The notes under the pieces: generated by a model
What the model was told of the DNA's origin: nothing
The model's database searches: none
The model's input: only the letters and a program-made list of their open reading frames with translations
NCBI RefSeq assembly: GCF_037038585.1
Contig: NC_092520.1
Coordinates: 64,913,501 to 64,977,500 of the forward strand
Length of the DNA stretch: 64,000 bases
Source: Patagioenas fasciata
Lineage: Eukaryota > Chordata > Aves > Columbiformes > Columbidae
Direction: 5' to 3'
Made by a program: the position numbers and the translations under genes
Shown here: in pieces, positions 1 to 13,200 of the stretch
How positions within the stretch are numbered: the stretch's first letter is position 1
How the letters are laid out: the number at the start of each line of letters is the position of its first letter

Positions 1-524
1 TCCAGAAGAAAGCATTTTAACTTCTGCTACATGCTTCTCATTGTTTATTCTACATGTGGCTTCCACAATCTCACAGGAAGCATCCAAGATCAGCAGACAG
101 GCATCTTACATTCAAACCTCTCCTTTCAGTTGCAGCCTTGTGACAGGAAAAAATAATCCCTAATTCCACCAATCCAAAATGCTAAACACAGATTACCACA
201 AAAATGGAGTTTGGTGCTCCCTTCTAAGTTGAGATCTGTAAATGCCTAGGGAAGTTCAAAACATGTATTGCAGAAAGAAAGAAGCACTGCCTGTACTATC
301 TTAGGAAAACAGTTAATATATATATAGATAGGAATACATATATAGATAGGAATCATTACATTAATACTTTTACCACTAATGTTCTTAAAACTGGAAGAAG
401 GATCATATTTATCCTTCCTCCTCCCTTCTTTCCCCCCCAAAAAAGGTGTATTTGGAACATTAAACAAACACAGTAAGCAGAGAATGAGAAGAGTTAATGG
501 AACATGTATACATGTATTTGTTAC
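1..524 (-). other. RASA3: RASA3 intron 2 (partial)
   Basis: This is the part of RASA3 intron 2 next to exon 2. It begins with a GTAACA donor at 524 reading leftward on the minus strand. I looked for the next coding piece, expected to continue the first C2 domain with a Cys-Pro-Phe-Tyr-Gly-like sequence in phase 2, and did not find it, so exon 3 is outside the window. Only AT-rich unique sequence is visible, with a short TATATA/GATAGGAATA stretch near 316-350. Confidence 0.8.
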
Positions 525-642
525 CATAATGACTTCTCCACTATTTTGGTCCTGAAAACCTCCTCCTGGTCCAGGTTTACAGTACAGTAGCAATCCCGCA
601 TCTTGTTTGGCCCCGGATACGTAGGAAGATTTTTGGCTTCGC
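525..642 (-). CDS. RASA3: RASA3 coding exon 2 (start of the first C2 domain)
   Basis: RASA3 (GAP1-IP4BP) is a GTPase-activating protein for Ras, R-Ras and Rap1 that acts at the plasma membrane. Its family layout is C2A, C2B, RasGAP, then PH with a BTK motif. This 118 bp exon reads [19 protein letters not shown], then [19 protein letters not shown] and the first two bases of a Cys codon. That is the N-terminal beta strands of C2A as known in vertebrate RASA3. The acceptor is a pyrimidine tract ending TTGTCTTCAG just right of 642. The donor is GTAACA from 524 leftward. It joins exon 1 in phase 1 (G plus GC gives Gly) and leaves in phase 2. The identification rests on remembered family sequence and on the neighbouring gene, and both agree. 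Confidence 0.93.
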
Positions 643-3296
643 CTGAAGACAAGAAAGAAAAAACACAAAAGTATTATATATTAAGGTGCCATCCATTAAT
701 TAGTCATCTGTCAACTAAGTGTCAGCAACATTGCTAAAGCAAAGTATTAAGTTTATTTTTCTTCCCAAATATTGCCTCTAGTAAACTTTGCAGCAATATT
801 CCATTTCCAAGGCAGGAGCTCCTGACAGTGGAGTTCAGAGCTCAGCAGTAGCCAGCAACAACCCAGTATGTCTGTCTGCTATATTCACATATATTTGGGC
901 ACATATTGCTTCCTTCCAAATTTGTGTTTACAAAGTTTTGATCAGTCTTCCCGTAGGATACCAGGAACACAATGCAGTGTGGTAATACAGCTCTCCCATA
1001 CAGCCCACCAATTTTATCCCAAAGGCATTACCAGAACACAGCAAATGAGGACTGATCCTCAGCCCCACAGATGTGGAGATGGAAAACAGTCACTTCAGTT
1101 ACAGCCAACAGCCTTTCACCACACACCAGACTTCAAAGCACCCTGATGAGGTAATTAGCACTTGTGAAGCTGCTAAGGTCCTGGCACAAAGGTACTGTTA
1201 CAAGTCATGAACATTTTTCAAAATAAACATTCGTTTCAAAACTGCAACAGACATATGCATCCTATATTTAAAAAAAAAAAAAAGACATGGGATTGAGGAA
1301 CTAGAGGTAACAAGAGACTACAACACATGAGTATGAAACAAGAACAAAACCACAGCTTTCCTCTCTACATGTCCATTAATAACGAAAGCTGAGCAATAAA
1401 TTTCCTAGGCAGACTGAAAACCAAAACTCTCAGACGGGCAACTCATGGCTTCACTAAAGCACCTTAGCACTACATGGATGAGTGATTTAATTCTAAGGAC
1501 AAAACCTAGAACTCTCAAAGAATGACTAAGTTTACAATGCGTGTGGTCTTATTTACCCTCACTCTTCCAGTACCCAGAGATGATTAGCATATACCATGGG
1601 AACTAGATCATTCTCTCCTGGTAAAAATACAATGAATATAAATAATAGTGCACATACCAAGGGAACACAGGTCTGCTTGCCAGTGGAGAAGGGAACTCTA
1701 AGTTACAGTAATAAATATAACTTTTTATCAGACATCTGCAGCTCAGCTTAAGTGCTTTTTACTAGACACATGACCTCCCAGTCTCCAGCTCCCAAATAGC
1801 TTTACTAGTAATAGAATCATCTTGCTTCTTCCAACTCTGTATTCCGTAAAGACACATATTTTCCTTTCTGCAGATTTGTTCAACAGCACTCTGATGTGTG
1901 CACATATTGAAGAGCTATAGTGACGAAAGGTTAAACCAACCTGTATCCTCAGCTTTAAAGGAAAAGCATAAAGTGACACAGGACTCCATGTCTTCCTCCC
2001 TCTGATCTCTCTTCTGGCACACTGTTTGCACACTTTTGCACACTGATTCAGGATGTGCCCTTGAAAACACCACACATACACACTTCTCACAAACAGCCTG
2101 TATGCGTGTGATGTACATACGTATGTTTTCTAAAGCTAGCCATAGCACGTATAAAGCGTCATTGAAAAGGGACAAGAAAACATAGTTTCAGACAGTAACG
2201 CCTCGCTTCAGAGTTCTAAATAAGTTTGCTCTCTCAGCTCAGCTGATGTAACTCGATAGCATTCTTCCCACTTCCTTCAGAGTTGTGAGACATTGTATTA
2301 AAAAAAGCTGTCTCTGCTGTAATTCAAAGGTGTGACAGGAACATCTGTTGGCATGCCCAACAGAGCTTTAAACTATGCTGAGGTGTTAGCAATAGTTTAA
2401 CTGCAGCAGCTCTAGCCAAAATTATATTGAGGATTACCGATTGCTTGCTAAGCCTTCATTGAGTCTATTCTGCTGTGGTACTCCTCCAACTTTTGTTAGA
2501 CTTCAGGCAAGTTGGAAATCAGATGTACTAGCCTCAAACAGGTCGAAGTCTCTGAGTTTGTCTCCATTCCAAGTTGCACGCATCCAAATTTCTCTATCTA
2601 TTTCCACATTAAAGTCACGCAAGGCCAGCCTCTTTTCTGGATGACTCTGTGAAGTTCCCCAGAGAGAGTCAGCATGCATGTCAACAGGAAGAGTTTCAAT
2701 AGCAGAACGATAAGGAAGTTTTCCTCTGGGGCTGGCACACTGTTCTCATGGTTCTTCCAAGAGAATGGGACAGAACTTTTCAAGCTCAAAATTAGAAAAA
2801 GAAAAAACAAACAAAAACAAAAACCCATGCAGTTTCCCTCTTTCTGCGCTCTTCCACTTCCTACTTCAACATCAACGCACACACACAAAACCCATTCTGG
2901 ATTTTGTGATCTCAATTTCCAGATTTCTGAAGCGGACAACATTCACTTAAGCACTTAAAGTTAATACTTAGTCATGTCAGAGCACTCTAAGAACTGTATT
3001 TTGAAAACTCATTCTCCTCTTTGGTAACAGACTTAGAGTGGAAAAGCCCACAGTATTGAAAGCTAAATGCAATGCAAAGGGAAGCACTGGAAAATGACAG
3101 CCTGCACAGTCTATACAGTAAATTAAACCTCACCACCACCACAATATTAGAAAGTGGGGCACAGAGGGAAGACAGAGGGATAAGATATTTTACAGTAATT
3201 TCTTTCTTCAAACTGGAACAAGGCCCTGAAAAAACACTGATTAACTGACCAACCCAATATATTAATCATGTTACTGACTTAAGTGGAAGCTTAAAT

Positions 3297-3315
3297 ACAC
3301 ACACACACACACACA
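3297..3315. repeat. (AC)n microsatellite
   Basis: About nine AC units in a row inside RASA3 intron 1. Probably length-polymorphic, with no coding role. Confidence 0.9.
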
Positions 3316-3561
3316 AACCCACCATGCACCACAAATGCTGACAGCAGCCAATGGCTGTTCAGATTCCTCCAGCACTGAGCAGTTAAGAAAGAATTGTGAA
3401 GCTTTCAAGCATATCTAGACTCAGCTCTCTAGCCAGACATTTAATGTCAACAAATGTGCTCTGTTAGAGCTTCAGCTGCTCTTTAGATTCCTTCAAGACA
3501 GAAACGTTCCCTCTGTGGCACAATTTTGCCATCTACAATAAAGCTGAACAATTTACTCAGG

Positions 3562-3579
3562 TTTTTTTTTTTTTTTTTT
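3562..3579. repeat. poly-T tract (18 T)
   Basis: Uninterrupted run of 18 T in intron 1. On the RASA3 strand it is a poly-A run. No retrocopy body or flanking duplication is recognisable beside it. Confidence 0.85.
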
Positions 3580-5363
3580 GATTCTGCTACTACTAAAATG
3601 AAAAAAGAAAGCTCAGAATACTTGATAGAGTCATGCACCATTTCCATGTTCTCAACAACCAAAGCTGATGAGATCATTTAATTTGGGCAAGAATTTCATC
3701 ATTTAACCTGTCTGTATAGAGGAGACATCTTTATCAATTTTATTTTCAAGAGGCAGCTCTGGGGTTTTTTTTTTTCCCCTCATCTTCGTATCTCTGATGC
3801 ACCTGTATGCTACAGAATTTAGAGAGGGTTTGCAAACAAAAGGTCAGTACACTCACCTTTAAAACCTTCAGTTTTCCACTTCTCCTAAGAAGAAACAGAA
3901 TGTTTCTTAAGATATGTAAGACCTGACAAAATACACAAGCACTTTGTTTTGGAGCATTAGGCTTATATTTGGAGCCATAATGCAGAGTAATCAGTACAAG
4001 TTTGCCATAGCTTTTCTTTCTATCCCTACACTTCTAATAAACACGGTCTTAATTTAACTGTGTGATGCACTCAACTTAGCACTAAGTACTTAAACCCAGC
4101 AAGGCTGATTTTAGCTATGGAAAAGTTATCATTTGATGTCTTTTAAAATAGCCTATATGATTCGGAATACATCACTGACTTGCCATCTTCTCCCCACGAA
4201 TACTGGGCTACTACCATTTAAAAATGGACTACAACAGCAGCACAGACAGCTTAGCTAGAGCTATGCAAAGGGAACACAACAGACTGGAAAAAGAAGGAGG
4301 AAAAACTCAAAACCATATTCATCGTCTTTGCTCCTTCCAGTGTTATACACTCTGCTAAGACACTGGTAATAAAAGGGAAGCAAGGAAAAAGATGTCTCCT
4401 TCACATATAGGAGAAAAGAGCACTGCTTAGAAGCTTGCAAGCATAACTCGCAAAAAAAAAACTTTGAAGATGTTTCTAGGAATAAAGAAATATATACATT
4501 TCTTTAATGTTTAGCCACCTTAAATTTTTTGAAGCATCTGGTATTTTTAATTAAATTTAGATTTGTGTCATCTTTGCTTTTAACACATTTCCTCAGGTGC
4601 AATTTTCTGAAAAGCAGAGAATGCACGACAGGCATTATTTCTACCTTTTAAAAGCACAGGAGCAGCAAATTTTGTTGTAAGTACTGGGACACCAGTACAC
4701 GTCTGTCAATGTAAGCACATTGAGGAAGGCTTTGTAATGTGTCAATGAATTTAGCTTGCTGTCTTCTAGCAAGAACATACTCAATTTTATCATGATGCCA
4801 CAGGAGAATCATTTCCCAAACTATTTCAGAAAACAAACAGGCAAAGAAAAACCTACCTCTAAAAAAAGAAGCCAAATAAAAGCAGCTGAGCTCTCAATAC
4901 CACAGCATTCGAATTCAGGGAGCACACTGCGAGACTTGAGTACAGAAATTAAATACCTAAAATCTGAAATGGGCAACATATCCTAATCAGCAACAATATA
5001 CTTTGTTTCTGCCATATTCAGGAAAACACTCTCCAAAGAAGCTTGTAGGCAAGCATGTCAAGAACAAAAACAGAGCAGTGATGTATGCCAGGAATGGAAA
5101 GCTTCTCCTGTTCTCCCTTAAGCTCTCTATACTAATACAGATGCTGGAATTTGGAAAAAAAATCTCAAGCACTCCTTTCAAGTTGTCTTTCTGCTGAAAA
5201 AGCATTATTCCATCAACATCCATACACCAAGCAAAAACAGGAAAAGGAAAATATGTGTACACACAGTTCTGATTCTCTAATACAATTTATTAAGATGACA
5301 GCAAGTTTATTATAAATACTTAGTAATTTTAACTAAAACAGAAATATAATGTGACTCATAAAT

Positions 5364-5911
5364 AGCGTGGCCAGCAGGACTAGGGCAGTATTGTCCGCTC
5401 ATACTCAGCACTGGTGAGGCTGCACCTTAAATCCTGTGCTCAGTTTTGAGACCCTCACTACAAGAAAGACATTGAGGTGCTGGAGCGAGTTCGGAGAAGG
5501 GCAAGGAAGCTGGTGAGGGGTCTGGAGCACAAGTCTGATGAGGAGCGGCTGAGGGAACTGGGGCTGTTTAGCCTGGAGAAAAGGAGGCTGAGGGGAGACC
5601 TTATCGCTCTCTGCAACCACCTGAAAGGAGGTTGTAGCATGGAGGGGCTTGGTCTCTTCTCCCAAGGAAGAAGTGACAGGATGAGAAGAAATTACCTCAA
5701 GTTGCAGCAGGAGAGGATATTAGGAAAAAGTTCTCCACAGAAAGGGCTGTCAGGCATTGGAACAGGCTGCCCAGGGAGGTCGTTGAGTCACCATTCTGGA
5801 GGTTTTTAAAAGACCTGTAGATGTGGTTTAGTGGTGGGTTTGGGAGTGTTAGGCTAGAAGCTGCACTTCATGATCTTAAAGGTCTTTTCCAACCTAAATA
5901 ATTCTATAGTT
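5364..5911 (+). mobile_element. CR1 LINE 3' fragment (sense +)
   Basis: A 5'-truncated CR1 (chicken repeat 1) non-LTR retrotransposon inserted in RASA3 intron 1, antisense to the gene. It starts with the familiar GCGTGGCCAGCAGGAC block. It runs through the C-terminal end of the reverse transcriptase frame, with the [14 protein letters not shown] signature near 5569-5610 and a decayed NRLPREV-type block near 5760-5790. It ends in the 3' UTR with GGTCTTTTCCAACC and an ATTCTATAGTTC tail. Frameshifts and a shortened middle mark it as an old, dead copy. The 5' truncation and octamer-like tail without poly-A are typical of CR1. Confidence 0.95.
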
Positions 5912-6235
5912 CAGTGTTGATAAAAACATGCAGAAGTACCTAAAAGTACACTAACTTTTGTGCCTATGCATGAATTTAAACTGAATGGAAACAGTTGCAT
6001 TAATGTTGAATGTTGAGAAAGCAGTCCATTTTTTTTTTGCAAGGTGTGCTTTTTGGGAGTGAGGTAGAGATAAGAGGAGGGGTATGAATGCAATACCTCA
6101 GGCAGGATACATTGAAAAAATCATCCCTTTTAATATTAGGATGGTTACAAGTAAGAAAACATCAATTCACATCAGAAACTGATTTTGTTACTAAACAGTC
6201 AATGCAATAATTAAGTGAATATTGTGTTTGAAAGC

Positions 6236-6261
6236 ACAATATACAATATACAATATACAAT
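6236..6261. repeat. (ACAATAT)n short tandem repeat
   Basis: Nearly four perfect units of a 7-bp motif in RASA3 intron 1. Confidence 0.85.
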
Positions 6262-6370
6262 TACACTTGTATATAACTCCTATCTGTATATATATATCCT
6301 GTGTATCCCTCAGAAGGGAAAGTTTCAATTCATGTTGGCCTTTCCAAATAGAAAAAAAGCAATAAAATTT

Positions 6371-6389
6371 AAAAAAAAAAAAAAAAAAA
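6371..6389. repeat. poly-A tract (19 A)
   Basis: Run of 19 A, preceded ten bases earlier by AATAAA. This resembles a retrocopy tail, but no coding remnant or flanking target duplication is seen. Confidence 0.8.
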
Positions 6390-7910
6390 GTGAAGTTCCA
6401 CGAACCAGCGTCCCCAGTGTGCAACTACGGAGTTATGTAAGCAGCTTAGTATTCTTCTGTACTTTGGTAGTAACCTAAAAACAGTAAATGCTTTTTTGGC
6501 AATACATGCAGAATGTCAAAAGTGCTCTCTCGCCTCCACCTATGTATATAGGTCACACAGCCTGAAAATAAGAAAAAAAACACATGAAATGTATAAGTAC
6601 CTAATCAAGATAATTGCTACGTTAAAGATATGTATTTCTTTTAAGTTGACGTGGCTAGAAACATGATTAGTCCAACAGTCTCTCTTTGCTTTAACCATAG
6701 TTATTTATGTGCACATATACACAATTTGCTCTCATGGAGGGACAGATTGCATTAGATTTCTAAATCAGGTCAAAAATAGCCATCTGTGAACAGATTTTGA
6801 TGATCTGGAAAATTAGATTTTTAGATGACCTGTTCTTAATCTAAGCCTGCCAGCCTCTTTCCACGTGAAATGATCATCACATGAAAAGACTCAGGGAAAG
6901 CAACAAAACCATACTGACGGCCTGGGCCTTTGGAACAACCCCAGAGCAACTTGATACCACAGCCAGGGCTACTTCAGCAAGAAACCAGCAAAAAAAAAAA
7001 AAAAACAAAGCACACTACATTAATTACAACTTTTTAGACAACAGCACCATGGAAACCCTCTTGGCTTAGGGGCAATAACCATTATCAACCCCAAATCCTT
7101 TGGCATTAAATAGAAGACCACCACCAGCTGATATCTCTGTGCCAAAGCCTCTTTATACCTACTTATGACATAGGGAAGTTTCACTGGCTTCGCAGCCTAG
7201 TGACAGGACCATTTGGCATCTTTTAAAATCCCTTCTGCACAACCCACTTCATCAGTACACATACTACTACACTACCACCCTTTCCCTTCACACGATGGAA
7301 CTTACTCTATACTAGCTAGAAACCTCAAATAGTTCCTCCGCTCTGAAACCTGTTCTGAGACAGCAAATGAAAAGGCTGTAACAATAGCTAAGCGCAATTA
7401 GCTATAGCCCCCATGGTGGACAGACTCAAACCTATCACTCAGAATGGCTAATAACCTAACTCCTCCTTTCCTATATGTGTGTGAACAGACATCTCAGCCC
7501 AATAAACCATCCAGATATCTTGCTTTTATTGTTCTGGGCATAACAGAAGTGGCTGAGGATATTTTCATTGAAGAGCAATGAAAAGCTGCAGGCTAACAGC
7601 CTTATATTTCTCTTAAGAGGCAACAAACATGGAGAAGACTCAGGAGATCCTGCCATGATCTCAAGTACTTAAGTGCTTACAGCACAAGGGCTGTTAAATC
7701 AAATCCCAGGACTGAGAGGAAAGACATCTAAACTGCAAGCTCCATGAGAGCTGCCTGCAAAATTAAGATTTTAGTTTGTACAAAAGGAAAAGCATAATTC
7801 TCCTCAACTCCTTAATGCAACTGGTTCCATGCTACTTGCCAATATTGTCGTCTAACAGCAGGAATCAGGTTTCTCTAAAGATCCCCTTAGGATGGTAACT
7901 TAATGCCACC

Positions 7911-8050
7911 AAATATATATATGTGTATATATATATGTAAATATATGTGTGTGTATATATATATGTGTATATATGTGTGTATATATATATGTCTATATAT
8001 ATATGTATGTATATATATGTATATATGTATCTATAGATATAGATACATAC
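7911..8050. repeat. (TA)n / (TATG)n microsatellite, 140 bp
   Basis: Compound alternating purine-pyrimidine repeat of TATATA, TATG and TGTG units. It ends in a GATA-like stretch (TATCTATAGATATAGATAC). It can form cruciforms or slipped structures and is likely hypervariable. The Tyr/Ile-rich open frame read from it on the minus strand is an artefact of the repeat. Confidence 0.95.
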
Positions 8051-8531
8051 AGTCCAGCTGCTCAGCTGCTTTTTAACAAGACTGAAGCTATTTTGTGTAA
8101 AAGGACACTTTGAAAAGTTCATTGTAAATACTGCCAGGAAAGACATGTTCTCAAGGAGTTTTCATTTTAATTCACTTTTCCCTGGCACTTTGGGGTTAGA
8201 ATTCCAAGTTTCTTTGATGTGACTTTTTTGTATTTCTGCAGAAAAACTGATGAATTAACCAAACTGTCTCTTTATCTGTATTGATACAGTGTTAGACTCG
8301 GCTCCTCATGTACTATTTTTCAATTCAGCTTATATTTTGAAGATGATACTTTGCATCAAGACACATCTCATGCAACTTCCCAGCTGCATTTGATAGAGGC
8401 TCTTGAGGTTTATTTCCTACCAGTTTCAGTAGCATAGAGTCCTGCTAGAGGTTGTTCTGTGCCTCTGAATTGCGATCTTCATTATGATTGGTGGTTTGTG
8501 CAGTTTTTTTGTAGTTTTATTGTTGTTATTT

Positions 8532-8571
8532 GAGGTGGGTTTTGGTGGGGGGGTGGTGGTTTGGGTTTTGG
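8532..8571 (+). repeat. G/T-rich low-complexity tract
   Basis: GGTGGG, a seven-G run and GGTGGTTTGGG within 40 bp. It might fold as a G-quadruplex with long loops. It lies just before the TATA-like patch at 8618. Confidence 0.6.
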
Positions 8572-8617
8572 TTGTGTCTGTTGCTGTTTTTTGAAAAATA
8601 AAATCAGCTTCCTGAGG

Positions 8618-8795
8618 CTATAAAAGACCTTCTCTCGGCCAAGTTTAAGTCACTGAACATCTGTTGCGGGAGGCCATGAGGGAGAGGGCTCGGGCTGCAG
8701 GAGGGGCAGGGTGGCTGAGAGGAAGTCACTTTAAACAGGCTGTTCCATCATGGAGCTGCGCTGGGCAAACAGCGAGCAGTTTCAGCTATTTTTAG
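8618..8795 (+). promoter_or_regulatory. Candidate intronic regulatory patch (TATA-like box and MEF2-like site)
   Basis: A canonical-looking CTATAAAAG lies at 8618-8626. It is followed by about 130 bp that is clearly richer in G, C and CpG than the surrounding intron. A perfect match to the MEF2 consensus YTAWWWWTAR (CTATTTTTAG) lies at 8786-8795. Orientation would be antisense to RASA3 if the TATA box is used. There is no transcript evidence, and single motif matches are common by chance, so this is only a candidate enhancer or promoter. Confidence 0.25.
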
Positions 8796-10154
8796 AAGAA
8801 CAGTATGAGACAGGAAATACAAGCAAATGATTTACAACATCAAGCAAGACGTGACCAAACTCCAGCAACAATTCAACCCTTCCCTTCTGAGAGTTTTTCT
8901 ACCTTACTATAGAACAGCTATCTTAAATTATCGTAACGAGCCTACTCATTGCTAAAGAACAAAAGTAATCTTCTCAAAAACATCAGCATTAAGCAAAAAT
9001 AAGTTTCTGTGAAAATAAGTATTTCTTTTGACCTGCCTTCATTTATATTATTCACAAAACCACACAAAAACAAAAGCCAGGTGACAAAAGACATTTTTTA
9101 TCTATGTACACCCATTTTTTAATTATTTTTTTTTAGTACAGACCAAAAAGAAACACACAAGCAATGAAAAAGAATGATGTACTCTCCCTTCCAGGACATC
9201 AATCACTTCTATCACAACAAGTGATACTAAAAACTTTAACATGAAAAATACAAATATGCCAAGGGTTGTGTTTTGCTTAGATTAAAAACTAGTAACAAAA
9301 GGAGTAATTGTCGAAAAGCTGAAGTTTTATCGAAAATGTTAAAAAACCATAACTGTTTTCTCTAATGATTCTCATCTATTTAGAAATGTCTTCACTAACC
9401 GGAGTTTCACAGGATCAAGTTTAGAGCAAGTTCAGTTTGTCCCTTTGGCCTCATAGTGTTCAAAACCAAAATAAAACCCCGTTATTGAGAAACAGCAGTT
9501 CAAGGAAATCTTGAAAACCACCTAAGATTTAGGAATTAACTGAGCAAAGAGTCTCTTCCTCCATATTCAGAACACGCTTCCTATTACGAAATTAATCATC
9601 ATAAGGGCAAAAAAAAAGCTTCAAAACCTGCCCAACTTACTTTACTTTAGCCTTTCTTCAAAAAAACAGTGAAAATAGGTACTTTCCTGCAAGAAAATTA
9701 AATTCATTTTGCCATGTCAAGACCCCAACTCAGAAATATCCTCCTCCAAACTTGCAGTAATTAGCACCTTCCATTAAACTCAGTGACAGGCAAGACTACA
9801 ACTACTTTAAAATTGACACAGTCCTGATATTTCATTAGTCCACATATTCCTCATTTGCTCTTTCACACACAAAGAGGACTGTATGTACTAAGAAGCAACG
9901 TAATAGAAATCCCTCATTTTATGAAAAGTGTGATTAAAACTAGTTCTAAGACTATATGCTTATAGATAGTTTTTGAACAAAACCTACAACTTTCTAGTTG
10001 CAGTCTTAGGCAGCTGACAAATGCTATGTTGCAAACACGCCTCTGTACGGAACAGAATGCTCAAATTAGGACATCAAAATCATCCACAATATTTGTTTTG
10101 TCTTAGCTACTGGATCTTCATTTACAAAGCACTTTCTCCAGCAGAGTCCAAAAA

Positions 10155-10210
10155 CACCACCACCACCAAGAAAAAAAAGAAAAAAAAAAGAAAAAAAAAG
10201 GGGGGGGGGG
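10155..10210. repeat. (CAC)n / poly-A / poly-G composite
   Basis: CAC trinucleotides run into three A-runs separated by single Gs, then 11 consecutive Gs. This purine-only block of about 42 bp can form triplex or G-quadruplex structures and is error-prone in sequencing. Confidence 0.9.
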
Positions 10211-13200
10211 AAGCCCTCTTGGTCATTCCCCAGACTGCCTTTACTACTGCCACCACACAGTTTGCTCCAAGAATTTCTAGAAGCTACAGAACATCCACAC
10301 ATTGACAGAACTGGACCGTCACCATCCAAGATGCTAAACTTTCAATTTGCTGTGGCAGGGAGCTTACAAAATAACTATTTAAGACATATCAGTAAAGGAT
10401 TCCTGACTTGTTGCAGTACATGGGACTGACTGACCAATGCTGAGCACACCAAGTTCTAAAAAACAAACGAGAAATCCTCCATCCAAGTTCCCAGACTCCC
10501 GAGCAGCAGCAGCTGGGGAAAGAATCTTCAAAGTAAATGAAGTTCACATGCATGAAGTTCACCTAAGCATTCACTTGTTCTTGTTTGGGTCAAGTCCCCA
10601 TCTCACAGTGTACAAGCCGATTCACTTTGGCTAAAGCTTTAACCCAACATACTCATCTCTGCACCAAAGAAGTAACAGCCAAAACACAGGGTTGTATCAT
10701 CTTCCAGAGGAAGCCAATGAAGTAGAAGCAAATGACCTTCGAAGAAACTCAGGTCTGGTTTATTTCAGTGGCTACTCTTTCAGAAATGGGAGCAAGATTC
10801 AAAAAACAAATATTATTTGTAGGTAGTCAACCAGAGGCCGAGCAGTTTTTAAAACTGCCAATGGCTTTTGGAAGCTGGGCATTCCCTACAAGTTGCTCAT
10901 CCACACCCACAAAGTTCATCCAAAGTTGAATTTTTAATATGTTTGTTCAGACACTGCATGCATCTGTCTCACACAGAGTGAAAGGAAAACTAACACAATG
11001 CTTATGGGTGTCTGGTATCTGTAAGAATCAGATGAAAACTGGAGGTAGAACAAGACCATCACAAAAAGTTTCACCAAAAAACATAACTTTCTACAGATAC
11101 TCTATTTTTCTACTCGGGCTTTCGTTTTTGAACTATGACAGTGTTTATAACCATTTATTTCAGCAACTTCCACTTCTTCACCCTGTCATAACCCCAACTC
11201 TCTCTCAAAGCACAAACCAGACATTGCTTCTGGGGATATTAATATGATTCCTGCACAATTCAGTTGCCTGCATTAGCATCTACTGTTCAAGCAGAGTCCT
11301 GTGTAACAGGATTCCAGGCACAAATATAACTTTTTCTGAATTATAATTTGAAAAGGTTCCTCTCACTGTCCGCTGACTAGATAGGGGGCCCCAACCAGCT
11401 AACATTGATGTCCAGGTTCAGTGTTTACAAGCACACAGCACGTATTTTCCCCTCTTTCTTATCCTTCTGATCTAGCCACCTCACATTTTCTGCATGACTA
11501 GTCTTTCAGGCTGCTATTTCCCACAAGGAACCATAAACCCTAAAATCTTCTAGTACCAAGATCAATAATTTGAACAGCCTTCATAGTAACATAGCACACA
11601 ATAGCCACTGGAAAATCTGCAGCTGTCCTGATGTTGTTCGAAACCTCCATCAGATATTGTCTCCAGCAAATATTTCCAGGTACAGATAATTCTGCAAGAA
11701 GAATTTCTGCCCCAAATACTTCAAGTTTGATTCAAGTATCATGATAAGAAGCCATCAGTGTGATTAATTTTCGTTATTACTACTGTTTGGTTTTTTTTAA
11801 TTTGTTTCACAAAGTTCAAGCTACTACAATTGCAATGTAGTTTTTGTTCTCAGAGCATAACGGCAGAAGCCCAAGTTTAAACTATGTAGACTTCTGCACA
11901 CTGAACTACATTAAATCCACCTGTCCTATAGCTAATTCCTTGCTAGTACCAAGAGTCCTGAGTTTAATATGCTAGTTTCAGTGGCACCCCAATAATATGT
12001 TACCATGCCTATAAAACATTTTTCGATATAATGATGCGTCTGAACTCAACAAGCCAGGGAGCGGGGAAAAAGCATGTAACTGGTACGCAAGTCATCAACT
12101 CACGGTGCAGTTTATTTTTTAAAGAAGATTTCAAACAGTGATTAGTCTGATCATCCTGAGAAGGGGAACATCACATGAATCTTGGCCTGAGGAACAAACT
12201 TAACCAAGAAAGAATGACTCATTGTGCAGGCAACGTGATGAGAAGCAAACGGTAGATTATCCAACTTCAGTAACTACAGGAAGGGAAAAAAACATTCACT
12301 TCTTCACTGCTCAGCACTGAGTATAGTTAACACAGGCATAATAGCACAGAAAAACAAGCAAGAAGTGGCTGAGCATAGTCGTTTATTTATAAGCCCTGAT
12401 GAAAACCACATAGTTCAGAAGTTAGTGTAGCTGTGTGCACCTAAAACACTTCACAGGTATTAGCAGCTGAGATTGTGAAGAAACATCAAAGCCGAAACCA
12501 CAATATTCCCCTGTAATTTCTATAAATGTTCATGTGATTAAAATCCATATTTACAGGGAAAGATATAGCTTTCCATGAAATGTCTGCAACCCAGCTGTTG
12601 GATTTTAATGCAAACTAAAGCAGGGCATTATAAATGGAAAGTGACCTACTTTTCTAAACGACACAAAGTGTTAATACAATGAAACTCAATGTTAGTTTTC
12701 TTTTATTCTTCTAATTTCAATTTACAAGTTAGTCATATCAGTGGCAGAAGCAGGGGTGAGCAAGACATGTCTGTGTAAGGCGGTCTGGAAATGTTAAGTA
12801 TTTTGCATACTTACTACTAGTGACAAAGCAGAATTCGTTTAGCTACGCAGAAGCGAGGGAATCAAACATGAACAAGGAGGACAACTGGCAACTGCTCTGA
12901 AATACCTTTGCAAAGTTTTATTTTTATAAGCATGTTCAGTTCCACAAATCTGTCTAACACAGCACAAACCTGCACTGACTGCTTCAGTATCAGAGGTCCA
13001 ACTGTAGTGAGAGCTGTGAAAACACATAGGACGTTCTCTTTCTTGAAATTCTTAAGTCTACAAAACCAACCATATAGAATAAGGGAGGATTACGCTTTAA
13101 AAAGGCAAGGGTGGGTGAAGGACAATTGACAGGATGAAGGTACAAAGGCACAGCATTCCCAAATATAATGCAGTACAAAATATATATAGAAATGTGATGT

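Larger units (their letters stand above)
643..5363 (-). other. RASA3: RASA3 intron 1, segment next to exon 2
   Basis: AT-rich unique sequence with no exon that I can support. It holds short low-complexity tracts: A-runs near 1268-1282, an A/C-rich stretch near 2799-2826, a CA dinucleotide run at 3297-3315 and an 18-T run at 3562-3579. Open frames here are short and unlike any family I know. Confidence 0.7.

Noticed and set aside
6301..6389. AATAAA followed by a 19-A run, looking like a processed retrocopy tail
   Set aside because: No coding remnant upstream and no target-site duplication could be found.
7865..8146. Tyr/Ile-rich frame resembling a membrane peptide
   Set aside because: Translation of the TA/TATG microsatellite.
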